Positions 8,945-17,022 of a DNA stretch of 61,310 nt are shown piece by piece. The position numbers and the translations under genes were made by a program. How positions within the stretch are numbered: the stretch's first letter is position 1; each line of letters starts with the position of its first letter. This DNA comes from CAWUKT01 sp963923035 (lineage in GTDB: Bacteria > Bacteroidota > Bacteroidia > J057 > JADKCL01), in assembly GCA_963923035.1 (NCBI GenBank), contig CAWUKT010000039.1:1-61310 (forward strand). The letters are read 5' to 3'. The notes under the pieces are model-generated. The model did no database searches and was not told the origin of the DNA. It saw nothing but the letters and a program-made list of their open reading frames with translations.

Positions 8945-10345
8945 TTACTTTCCGAAAATGATCCGGACTTCTCCATCGCCGGAACGACGGGGATCGCCAG
9001 CCGGCGTCACGACGTTGATGAGGCCTCCGACAAAGGAGGAGCCTGCGCCACCGCCTGCTGCGGGGAAGGATGCACCAGTAGCGTTGCCTTGACCGCCGGC
9101 ACCACCGCCGCCGCCAAAGAAACCGCCGCCGCCGCCGCCGCCGCCAGCACCTTGTACGGTACAGTTGGGGGGAGTAATGCCTCCATTGCCGCCTACACCA
9201 CCGTCTTCACTCGTGCTCGTGATTCCCGGGAAGCCTTGGTTACATCCACCCGTAACAGCAATGGCTCCACCCTGGCCACCGGCCGAATTCGTACCGCCGT
9301 CGCCGCCATTGGCTTCGAAGTCAGTGCTGGGAAAGTTCGTAGAATTGGCTCCATCTCCACCGTCCAAGCTGACAATACCATCGGCATCGCCTCCGTTTCC
9401 ACCGGGGAATGAGGTAGTCCCCACCGGGGCACCACCACCGCCACCGCCACCACCAGCAACTGCCACCCGGTCAGCCGGGTCCGTGCCGAGGTAACGCAGG
9501 TCAGAGGCACCGCCTCCACGACCGCCAGCGTTGTTGACGCTGGTGCCAGCCAATCCGCCACCGTTCCAGCCATTGGAAAGGCCAACATAGACGAACAGGC
9601 TGTCATTGGCGCCTTTTACAAAGTCGCCTTCGATGTATCCACCGATACCACCGAGTCCACCGACACCCGTGGTACCAGCATCCGCACCGTCTTGACCGGA
9701 GGCGCCCCAGAGCTTGACGTGGACTGTGTCTACGCAAGTCGGGAAGACAAAGGATTCCGCTGCACCGCCAGTGGTGAAGACCATGGAATCGAGGGCCACG
9801 GAAATCACATCGTAGGTCACAGAAGCCGTGGCCGAGCAGCCGGCGGAATCGGTCACCGTGAGGTTATAGGTCGTGGACATCGTAGGGGTAACTACGGGAT
9901 TGGCATCAGAGGAGCCATTGCTCCAGGAATAGGTCAGGTCGCCGACGCCACCGGATGCGGTAGGATTCCCACCCAAGGTCACTTCGGTGCCTTCACAAAT
10001 GGTATCGCTTACCCCGGCATCTACAACCAGGAGGCTGCGGATCACATACAGGGTATCGGAGATGGCATCACAGTTGCCATCAATATTGGTGACCGCCCGG
10101 TACCAGGCATCTTCGGTCACGGGGTTGATCGTCAGGGTTCCTCCGGTTGCACCGGAGATATCGGTGAAGGTGACTCCATCGGTAGACTTTTGCCACTGGG
10201 TATTGGCAGTGGAACTGTCCAGAACGATTTGGAAATCGTCGCCGGAGCAGATGACTTCGGTGGTTTGGGCGTTGATTTGGTTGCTCCACAACCCGGCCAT
10301 CAAAACCAAAAGAAGAGCAGAAAATTGAATATTCAGCTTTTTCAT
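8945..10345 (-). CDS. Secreted protein with PKD/Ig-like repeats and a glycine-rich domain
   Basis: This is a 466-aa exported protein. The start at 10345 is chosen because it gives a textbook signal peptide (MKKLN..., cleavage near INAQ) and a 28-nt gap to the preceding gene; an upstream in-frame ATG at 10441 lies inside that gene. The N-terminal half has Ig-like segments (CSGDDFQ..., then a PKD-like unit with TYSWSNG). The C-terminal half is a glycine-rich domain with GGGGGGGG runs and the motif ASDLRYL, reminiscent of the glycine-rich domain of ALK-type receptors and many bacterial surface proteins. I see no T9SS sorting domain at its C-terminus (ends VRIIFGK), so its export route past the outer membrane is unclear. 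It is probably co-transcribed with the T9SS cargo gene upstream. Confidence 0.8.
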   Translation of the reverse strand: MKKLNIQFSALLLVLMAGLWSNQINAQTTEVICSGDDFQIVLDSSTANTQWQKSTDGVTFTDISGATGGTLTINPVTEDAWYRAVTNIDGNCDAISDTLYVIRSLLVVDAGVSDTICEGTEVTLGGNPTASGGVGDLTYSWSNGSSDANPVVTPTMSTTYNLTVTDSAGCSATASVTYDVISVALDSMVFTTGGAAESFVFPTCVDTVHVKLWGASGQDGADAGTTGVGGLGGIGGYIEGDFVKGANDSLFVYVGLSNGWNGGGLAGTSVNNAGGRGGGASDLRYLGTDPADRVAVAGGGGGGGGAPVGTTSFPGGNGGDADGIVSLDGGDGANSTNFPSTDFEANGGDGGTNSAGGQGGAIAVTGGCNQGFPGITSTSEDGGVGGNGGITPPNCTVQGAGGGGGGGGFFGGGGGAGGQGNATGASFPAAGGGAGSSFVGGLINVVTPAGDPRRSGDGEVRIIFGK

Positions 10346-10373
10346 TGTTTTCTCAGTTTGGAAGTGGAACAAA

Positions 10374-11030
10374 TTATTGGAGGATGATTTTGGCGACTGC
10401 AGTCTTGCCATTGGAAGCGATTCCAATGAAGTACAGGCCATTTTCCAAATGAGAAAGATCCATGTCCTGCTCGAAACGACCGTTGAAGCGGCCGAGGTCT
10501 TGGCTGTAGACGATGCGTCCCAAGGGATCGAGGATGGTCATCGACATCTCTCCGGGCAAGGGATTGCCTTCGAGGGAAAGGTGGAAGAGACCATTGGAGG
10601 GGTTGGGAGCAATCGTCATGCTGACCGGCAGGATGGTTTCCGATTCGCGGGAAACGGAGTAATCGATCGTGATTTCAGCCGATTCGGTACAACCCAAGGC
10701 ATCGGTAACCGTCACGGTATAGGCCAGGATCGTCTGGGACAAATCGTAGGTCAACACGGGAGCTGCAATGTTGGGATCGCTCAACCCGCTGGTGGGAGAC
10801 CATGAATAGGTAATGTCCCCTGCTCCTCCTTCGCCCTTGGCCGCGAGGGTGGGCATTTCAGTAAACAGGTTACCAGGCTGCAAAGAAGTAGGATTGACCG
10901 TGACAGTCAACGTTGAGTCCGGAATCTTGGAAGTGAGCGAATATACCTGAGTTGTTTGACCCCATACTCCGGTACTCGCTCCCACCGTGATCAGCATCAA
11001 GCAGGAAAGAAGTAATAAATGTTTTCTCAT
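10374..11030 (-). CDS. Secreted protein with T9SS type A C-terminal sorting domain
   Basis: This is a 218-aa exported protein with a signal peptide (residues 1-24, cleavage near VWGQ), a PKD/Ig-like segment with ITYSWSP and a SAEITID strand, and a C-terminal domain starting with IAPNPSNGLFHLSL and ending GKTAVAKIILQ. That last domain has the pattern of the type A T9SS sorting domain, which directs cargo through the outer membrane and is normally removed. Beyond the sorting tag the protein is small, so it may be a surface adhesin or a partner of the glycine-rich protein encoded downstream. A hairpin and a candidate -7 box precede it. Confidence 0.82.
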   Translation of the reverse strand: MRKHLLLLSCLMLITVGASTGVWGQTTQVYSLTSKIPDSTLTVTVNPTSLQPGNLFTEMPTLAAKGEGGAGDITYSWSPTSGLSDPNIAAPVLTYDLSQTILAYTVTVTDALGCTESAEITIDYSVSRESETILPVSMTIAPNPSNGLFHLSLEGNPLPGEMSMTILDPLGRIVYSQDLGRFNGRFEQDMDLSHLENGLYFIGIASNGKTAVAKIILQ

Positions 11031-11075
11031 AGTTTTAGTTCGGATAGAGCAATCCGTTTGGTTTTAGTATTCAAA

Positions 11076-11083
11076 CAAATATA
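11076..11083 (-). promoter_or_regulatory. Candidate Bacteroidetes -7 element
   Basis: TATATTTG on the minus strand matches TAnnTTTG. It lies 46 nt before the start at 11030 and directly after the palindrome that ends the previous transcript. No -33 TTTG was found at the expected spacing, so support is limited. Confidence 0.35.
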
Positions 11084-11085
11084 GA

Positions 11086-11116
11086 CATAAAGGGAGAATT
11101 GAATTCTCCCTTTATG
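11086..11116. terminator. 31-bp perfect palindrome, likely bidirectional hairpin terminator
   Basis: The arms CATAAAGGGAGAATT (11086-11100) and its exact complement (11102-11116) flank a single G. In RNA this would fold into a strong hairpin with a small AT loop, 43 nt after the stop of the PorP/SprF-like gene. The A/T-rich outer part of the stem gives a short U-containing end on either strand. A regulator-binding operator is an alternative reading. Confidence 0.6.
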
Positions 11117-11159
11117 CAGAAAAGCTGTGTACAAGATGAATGTTTGGAATTCTTCCGTA

Positions 11160-13052
11160 TCAGTCGTCCGTACTTCCGCCGACATCCTCCCGGAAGCGGT
11201 CGCGTTCTTTTCTGGACTGTCGGATTCTGTTCCGTCCCCGTTTGTTTTTGGAATCGCCCGTCTTGGAAGAACGACCGGTAGTCGTTTCTGGCTCCCACTC
11301 CGGATCCCGCAAGAAACTCACTTCCACAATACCCCGTGAAAATGGTTTTTGGTTCGGGTTGTTGGGGATGATATACGGCTTGTCAATGTTCACGATTTTC
11401 CCCCCACTAATTCCATCTCCATCCCGCACGAATTCATATTTTTCCCCGTAAAACTTCTGCAACTCGTATTCCAACTTCAAATCCATGGCGTGCAATTTCA
11501 ATGCGGCCAATTCAAGGTTCGTTACCAATTGCCCCTTCACGACCTTCACAAAGGTATCCACCGGATAGTCCCGCTTCTCATAGATGAATGGGATGGTCAG
11601 GGTATCGGTGAAGTTGTTGTCGGCGCCGAATTCTCCATTGTACCGCAAACCTTCCGCACCAAACTGTGCACTTAGCAAGTCAAATTTGAGTCGACTCCCC
11701 ACCCTGACGGCCAGCAAATCCTTGAGGACTTCGACGGAGTCAGGGTCCTCCACCCCCTGGAAGGTTGGTTTGAGGGCCTCGGTGACCACTTCTCCGACCA
11801 TATTTTCCAAAATCGCATCCATCCCAATCCAATCTCCGCCCAACTTGATGATCGTGGAATCCGAGTACAGTTCGAGGTTCTCCCCTACATATTGGTACTG
11901 GTTGTCATCGAAATAATAACTGAGGTCAACATATTTCTCCCCGACCAAGGATTCAGCCACCAATTCGTCGGGGCTGGTCGCATCCAGACGACGCTGGCGG
12001 TGGGTGTTGATGTTACCATTGTTCAACCAAAATGCGCCCTTCATCAAACCAATGGTATCGATTCGGGGGCCATCATCTCCAACCCGTCCCAATGACGCCT
12101 TCAATCCGATCTCGATCGTCGGCCCAAACAGGGAGCTCTCGTTCAGGGGATAGGAGGCAACAAAGTTCAGTTCGGAGAACAGGGCATTCTGGGCCCGGCG
12201 GGAGTCCAGGGTATCGGTATCGACGATCTTCAGTCCAAAGCCAGCCGTGACGGCAGCATTGTCGAGGCGCCAACCGGCACCGACCCACAATCCGGGCCGG
12301 TCAAAGTCCACCCGCAATCCAGCGTCAGCAGCAGCACCGCCGATATAGGTGACGTTCGCATCCGAAGAATAGATATTGCGGTAGTTGACCACCGGTCCCA
12401 CGAAAATGTCGGGGTACGGGCTGAACAGGATCATCCCCGTACCAAAGCCGTGGGGGAAAATCGTCAACCCCGGAGAGCTTCCGGACAACAAAGATCCGGG
12501 AAGCTGGGCGATGAAGGCATCCGCTTTGGCCCGCATGACGAAGTTTTCGTAGCCGAAGGAGAAGCCAAGGCCCGCGTCCAAATCCGTCAGGTTTACCGGC
12601 CGGACCACAAGGTCGTCGGTCCGGTCATAAATCCGGAAAGAGGAGTAATTCGAGAACCAGTTGACCAATCCAATATTGAATCCGACCGAGAAATAGGTCC
12701 GCTCGGTATTCAACAAGGCTCCAGAGACGGAGGCTCCCAAGGATATACGCCGTTCGGTATGCTCGACATCATTGGTTCCGTAGGCTCCCCAACCGAAGTT
12801 CTGGTTCCGGCCCAGGGGCTTGGCCTTGTAGTACAGGTACTGGCTGACCTTCCGCCAGCCGGGATTTGCCAGCTGGCGTTGCTGCCACCCAAAAGCAATT
12901 TGGGCGAGGGGCACGCGGGGTAGGTACCCGGGATTGAACATCTCGGGATGGTACAGCTGGTATCCAATCAGAGGCAATTGCTGGGCCTTGGAACTCCCGA
13001 AAGAGACTCCCAACCCGATCAACAGCAAAAGAATTTTCAGTGTAGATTTCAT
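11160..13052 (-). CDS. Long PorP/SprF-family outer-membrane protein (copy 2)
   Basis: This is a 630-aa outer-membrane protein with a signal peptide (cleavage near SKAQ). The N-terminal half follows the PorP/SprF pattern: early YQLYHPEMFNPGY, then QRQLANPGW, KPLGRNQNFGWG and DVEHTE. Members of this family assist secretion or surface attachment of T9SS cargo, best known for SprF with the adhesin SprB. Typical members are about 300-350 aa; here some 280 residues are added, with conserved blocks TNLELAALKLHAMDLKLEYE and NNPNQKPFSRGIVEVSF and a very basic C-terminus. The same extension occurs in the paralogue at 17023-18879. It starts 15 nt after the CHU_C cargo gene, which suggests a dedicated cargo-partner pair. 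Confidence 0.85.
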   Translation of the reverse strand: MKSTLKILLLLIGLGVSFGSSKAQQLPLIGYQLYHPEMFNPGYLPRVPLAQIAFGWQQRQLANPGWRKVSQYLYYKAKPLGRNQNFGWGAYGTNDVEHTERRISLGASVSGALLNTERTYFSVGFNIGLVNWFSNYSSFRIYDRTDDLVVRPVNLTDLDAGLGFSFGYENFVMRAKADAFIAQLPGSLLSGSSPGLTIFPHGFGTGMILFSPYPDIFVGPVVNYRNIYSSDANVTYIGGAAADAGLRVDFDRPGLWVGAGWRLDNAAVTAGFGLKIVDTDTLDSRRAQNALFSELNFVASYPLNESSLFGPTIEIGLKASLGRVGDDGPRIDTIGLMKGAFWLNNGNINTHRQRRLDATSPDELVAESLVGEKYVDLSYYFDDNQYQYVGENLELYSDSTIIKLGGDWIGMDAILENMVGEVVTEALKPTFQGVEDPDSVEVLKDLLAVRVGSRLKFDLLSAQFGAEGLRYNGEFGADNNFTDTLTIPFIYEKRDYPVDTFVKVVKGQLVTNLELAALKLHAMDLKLEYELQKFYGEKYEFVRDGDGISGGKIVNIDKPYIIPNNPNQKPFSRGIVEVSFLRDPEWEPETTTGRSSKTGDSKNKRGRNRIRQSRKERDRFREDVGGSTDD

Positions 13053-13067
13053 GATTGCTATCTGATT

Positions 13068-16000
13068 CTATAGGTCCGTTCGTTTTCGAATGATTGTCAC
13101 CCCTCCGGTATCTTCCACCTGCCCCGAGACTTTATTGATCAATTTCCACCAATAAATCCCGTCTGGCAGGAAGTTTCCATCCCAATCCGCCCGGACGGGA
13201 TTCAAGGTCTCCACCAATGCACCGGCGCGGTTGAAAACTTCGATCATCCAGTTGTTGGGATCGATGTCCTCCGCCCACTGAATTTGCCAAACGTCATTGA
13301 CGCCATCGAAGTTCGGGGTGAAGACTTCAGGGATGAATACCCGAATACCCCGCGGGTTGACCGCGATGGTATCGAAGACGGTGTCCCCGACGCAAAGGGC
13401 TTCGGTGATCGGCACCACCGCAAACTGGATCAGAGCGGGTGAGTTGGTGTCTCCCAATGTAATGGTCGAGGCAGCTACCCCTTCGACGGTGGCGGGATGG
13501 GGACCATCCACTCCTGATTCCGGATCAAAGGACGCTACCCCCGCGACCGCGGAAGCGAACCAATTGTAGTTGACATCGTCCACCGTTCCGTTCTCTCCGA
13601 GGAAGAGTTCAGCCAATTCCCCTGAATTGATGGTCGTGGGTACCCGGGTAAAGCTGATCACCGGAGTGGGATCCACCGTGATCGTGGCCTGTACAATCGA
13701 CTCACAACCAGCATTGTTCGTCACAATTACCCCGAGGGTGGTCGTTGAGTCGATATTGTTGGTCTCGAAACTCTGCAGCGTGGTCAATGAATCGGTCGGA
13801 ATCTGGCTGATGACCGCATTGTCCACCCGGAAGAAGTTGTATTCGTAGATACCCGTACCTCCCGTCGCCTGGGCTGCGATACTGACCGTTTCCCCGCGAC
13901 AAATCGTGCTATCGGTCGGCTCTACATTCAGAAATACATCGTCCGGTCCTACCCCCAAGTCAAACTCATAGGTCGAACTGCTTTGACAGCCCGAGTCCAG
14001 CGGAGTGGTATAGGTGATGGTATAGGGATTGGCAATTGCCGTATCGTTGATGAGGGTGATGTCAAACTCTCCCGTGAACGTGTTCAGAATTCCGGTCAAA
14101 GGATTAAAGTTGTTGTCGGTCCCGGTAAATGTTCCGTTGGGAACGTCGATGGCGATGGGGATGGGATTGGTATCCGTTGTACAGTAGAACACGTCATCGT
14201 AGGCAAAGGCCGAACTCCTGACATCTTCAATCGTGAGGGTATCTCGAATTTCAACGGGACAGCGGCCATCGACAAAGAAGATGATCTGGTAGGTCCCTGG
14301 ATTCGTTGCATCCAATCGAATGGTCCCCGAAGTATCCGAGAAGGCCACCCCCGGTGCATTTGAATTCCCCACCAAACCACTGAAGAATTCCCACGAGGAG
14401 TCCGACACAATCACAGGCGATGGATCAGGGTCATTTTTGCAGAAAAATGTATCCACGTAATTCATCGCCGTATTCTGGGGAGCTTCCAAAATTTCAATGG
14501 AAATGGAGAAAGATTCCGCACATTGGGGCGAGGTTTGGAGGTCGTATTGGATGGTGTATTGGCCCGGCGTGGTAGAGGATGGGTCAAAACTACCTAGGGT
14601 CGAATCGATAATCGTCAATCCGAAGGCCGGAACCGTAGACCAGTCACCCGCGCTGTAGTTGTTGGTGACCGTAGTGTCGACAATCACAACCGAGTCATAG
14701 GTACAGAACTCCGTCGTTCCGTAGGAAAACTGGGCCGCGCCCGGAGGCTGGATCACCAGCCTAAAGGAGTCGATCGAAGGACAGGCGCCCACGTGCTCGT
14801 AAAATACCCAGTATTCCCCGGCATTGGAGTTGGGCAGGTCAATGATCCCGGAATCGGGATCGATGGCCATGGTGCCACTCTGGCCCTGGACAATCTGCGC
14901 ACTGAACGTCCCCCCAACATCTCCCGATAGGAAGGGGTTCGGGTTTGAGGCCGTTCCGCAGAAGACCGTATCGAGGAATGCGAAAGAGGGGTCGGGAGTC
15001 GGGGTCACTTCGAATGGAACCCAAGCCGTATCACCACAAACGTTATTTTGGACAAACTGGTACAACTCGTAAGTACCGGGAGTCAGGCTGTTGATGGCGA
15101 TGTCAGATCCTGCTATGGGATTCGGATTGACAGGAGCCCCCCCGAGGAGCAATTCGTAGCTAAAGGTGGCAGGAGCTACAACGCTCGTCGCCAAAGTCAG
15201 GGTGCCAATATTGTCACAGACGGGCGAGGTAAATTGGATGTCGGAAGGGAAAAATTGGTGTACTTCAATGGCCGGACCACCAGGCCCGGGGACATTTACG
15301 GTATCGGTGCAGCCACCGATTTGCTGGGTGTACTGGATGTTGTAGGTTCCTGCGGCGGTCGCGCCCAAGTCGATCACCCCGGTGGAGTCGTTGATGACCA
15401 GACCAGCGGTCGCATTGGCCTCAATGAACGTTCCTCCCAGGGCTCCGGCAGAAAAACTCGGAATGGCGTTGCTGTCACTGGTACAAAAATCATCGTCCAG
15501 ATAGGCCAGGCTCGCATTTGAAATACCCAGGATAAAAATCGTGTCCTGCGAAGTCGCCGAACACATATTGGTATCGCTTACCGCATAGTTGATGTAGTAC
15601 GGACCGCCCACATCACTGTTGCCAAAGTTGATGTCTCCGGCGCCGTTGATGTCGACAAAGTTGGTGGCGGGGGAGAATGACGTATCCTGCCAAAAGACCC
15701 CGACAAAGTTGGGACCGGTACTGTTGATGAAATCAGGCCCGGTATTGGGGTCTGAACTGCAGAACTCGATCGGGACATAGTTGAAGTCTGGGTCCGGGGC
15801 AGGATTGAGCAAGAACGTGGCCGACGTCGTATCCGCACAGTAACTCGCTGGCGAGTAGGTCACTGTATAGGTCGTGGGGTTGATGATGGAAAATTGATCC
15901 AGGTCCAACACTCCGGTGGAGTCGTTGATGATTCCGCCCGGAAGGATGGAAAAACTTCCCCGGTTACCGGTTCCATCGGGCCGGGGCAACTGGGCCACTG

Positions 16001-16988
16001 TCGGCGTTTCCAACCCTCCCAATTCGCAGTATTCAGGCTGGAAGGAGAAAATGGCGCTGTCCACGGTATCGACCTTCATGACCGCGGAAACGGTATTGAA
16101 GCAAAGGTCCGGATTCGGGACATAGGTAATGGAATAGACGCCCGAAGGGGTCGCCGAAAGGTCAATCTGTCCGGTGGAGTCACCTCCCGCCGCAAATACC
16201 AGACCGGCTGAGCCGGTAAAGGACCCGAGTGAGTCGGGCAATGCGGGGATTGGAACCGCATCGCTCCCCGGCAAAATCGGACAGAAGATGCTGTCAAAAT
16301 TCGCCACGTTGTCGAAGTACTGGAAGGTATAGCCCGTCGAGTAGGTGTTCACGTAGATGGTTACCCGGGCCGTATCCACACAGCTATTCGAAACCGCCGC
16401 GCCCACGGTAAATGGACTCAGGGAAGCAGCTCCGGTTGAAATGAAGAGCTCTCCAGTGGCCGAGTTGATGATATTGGCCCCCGCATCCGTGAAAAAGGTG
16501 GGGTTGGGCGAAGAACCCGCGGCAATCAACGATCCGAAAACCGGGTTGGTCTCTCCCAAACAATAAGAAGTATCGATGCCCGCTACAAAACTGACCTGGT
16601 CTTGGATGGTCAAGGTCACGGCCACACTGGAGTCCGCCGGATCAATGGGGGAACCGCCACAAATACCCGTGGCATCCGGGAAATACTTGAGCTCATAGGT
16701 GCCACAGGGGGCATTGCTGGGAATCAAAAGATTCAATCCGTTGGGGCCGTTGGAGGCCATGGTCGCTCCTTCAAAATAGAAGGTATCCGTAGCTGAGGCG
16801 ATTCGCAGGCTGTCGCAGACCCGGCTTTGCCCAATGGGGTTGGTCGAGGTCAGCCGCAGGGAATCCCCCGGCGCGACAGTCGAATCCGTATTGACAATGG
16901 TGATGGGAGTGGCTTGCCCATAGACCTTGCCCAAACCGACGCATATCAGCAGCAAAAACAAGCAAAAGATATGTTGAACCGATTTCAT
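13068..16988 (-). CDS. Large T9SS type B (CHU_C) surface protein with Ig-like repeats
   Basis: This is a 1,306-aa exported protein. The start at 16988 is preferred because it yields a good signal peptide (MKSVQHIFCLFLLL..., cleavage near VYGQ) 34 nt after the previous gene; the longer open frame to 17111 overlaps that gene. The body consists of about ten repeats of roughly 95-110 aa, each with a recurring pattern of Phe-Cys or Tyr-Cys, a Gly-Thr/Ser-Phe strand, 'xxIDLxxxxxGxY' and 'Y-x-I/V-x-Y', an Ig-like bacterial adhesin repeat. The last 90 residues (VFIPEVFTPNFDGVND ... TIIRKR) form the gliding-motility-associated CHU_C domain that serves as a type B T9SS signal. Probably a surface adhesin; paired with the PorP/SprF-like gene downstream. 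Confidence 0.88.
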   Translation of the reverse strand: MKSVQHIFCLFLLLICVGLGKVYGQATPITIVNTDSTVAPGDSLRLTSTNPIGQSRVCDSLRIASATDTFYFEGATMASNGPNGLNLLIPSNAPCGTYELKYFPDATGICGGSPIDPADSSVAVTLTIQDQVSFVAGIDTSYCLGETNPVFGSLIAAGSSPNPTFFTDAGANIINSATGELFISTGAASLSPFTVGAAVSNSCVDTARVTIYVNTYSTGYTFQYFDNVANFDSIFCPILPGSDAVPIPALPDSLGSFTGSAGLVFAAGGDSTGQIDLSATPSGVYSITYVPNPDLCFNTVSAVMKVDTVDSAIFSFQPEYCELGGLETPTVAQLPRPDGTGNRGSFSILPGGIINDSTGVLDLDQFSIINPTTYTVTYSPASYCADTTSATFLLNPAPDPDFNYVPIEFCSSDPNTGPDFINSTGPNFVGVFWQDTSFSPATNFVDINGAGDINFGNSDVGGPYYINYAVSDTNMCSATSQDTIFILGISNASLAYLDDDFCTSDSNAIPSFSAGALGGTFIEANATAGLVINDSTGVIDLGATAAGTYNIQYTQQIGGCTDTVNVPGPGGPAIEVHQFFPSDIQFTSPVCDNIGTLTLATSVVAPATFSYELLLGGAPVNPNPIAGSDIAINSLTPGTYELYQFVQNNVCGDTAWVPFEVTPTPDPSFAFLDTVFCGTASNPNPFLSGDVGGTFSAQIVQGQSGTMAIDPDSGIIDLPNSNAGEYWVFYEHVGACPSIDSFRLVIQPPGAAQFSYGTTEFCTYDSVVIVDTTVTNNYSAGDWSTVPAFGLTIIDSTLGSFDPSSTTPGQYTIQYDLQTSPQCAESFSISIEILEAPQNTAMNYVDTFFCKNDPDPSPVIVSDSSWEFFSGLVGNSNAPGVAFSDTSGTIRLDATNPGTYQIIFFVDGRCPVEIRDTLTIEDVRSSAFAYDDVFYCTTDTNPIPIAIDVPNGTFTGTDNNFNPLTGILNTFTGEFDITLINDTAIANPYTITYTTPLDSGCQSSSTYEFDLGVGPDDVFLNVEPTDSTICRGETVSIAAQATGGTGIYEYNFFRVDNAVISQIPTDSLTTLQSFETNNIDSTTTLGVIVTNNAGCESIVQATITVDPTPVISFTRVPTTINSGELAELFLGENGTVDDVNYNWFASAVAGVASFDPESGVDGPHPATVEGVAASTITLGDTNSPALIQFAVVPITEALCVGDTVFDTIAVNPRGIRVFIPEVFTPNFDGVNDVWQIQWAEDIDPNNWMIEVFNRAGALVETLNPVRADWDGNFLPDGIYWWKLINKVSGQVEDTGGVTIIRKRTDL

Positions 16989-17022
16989 TTTCACTTTTCT
17001 CTGTTTATAGTCCACCATTCCA

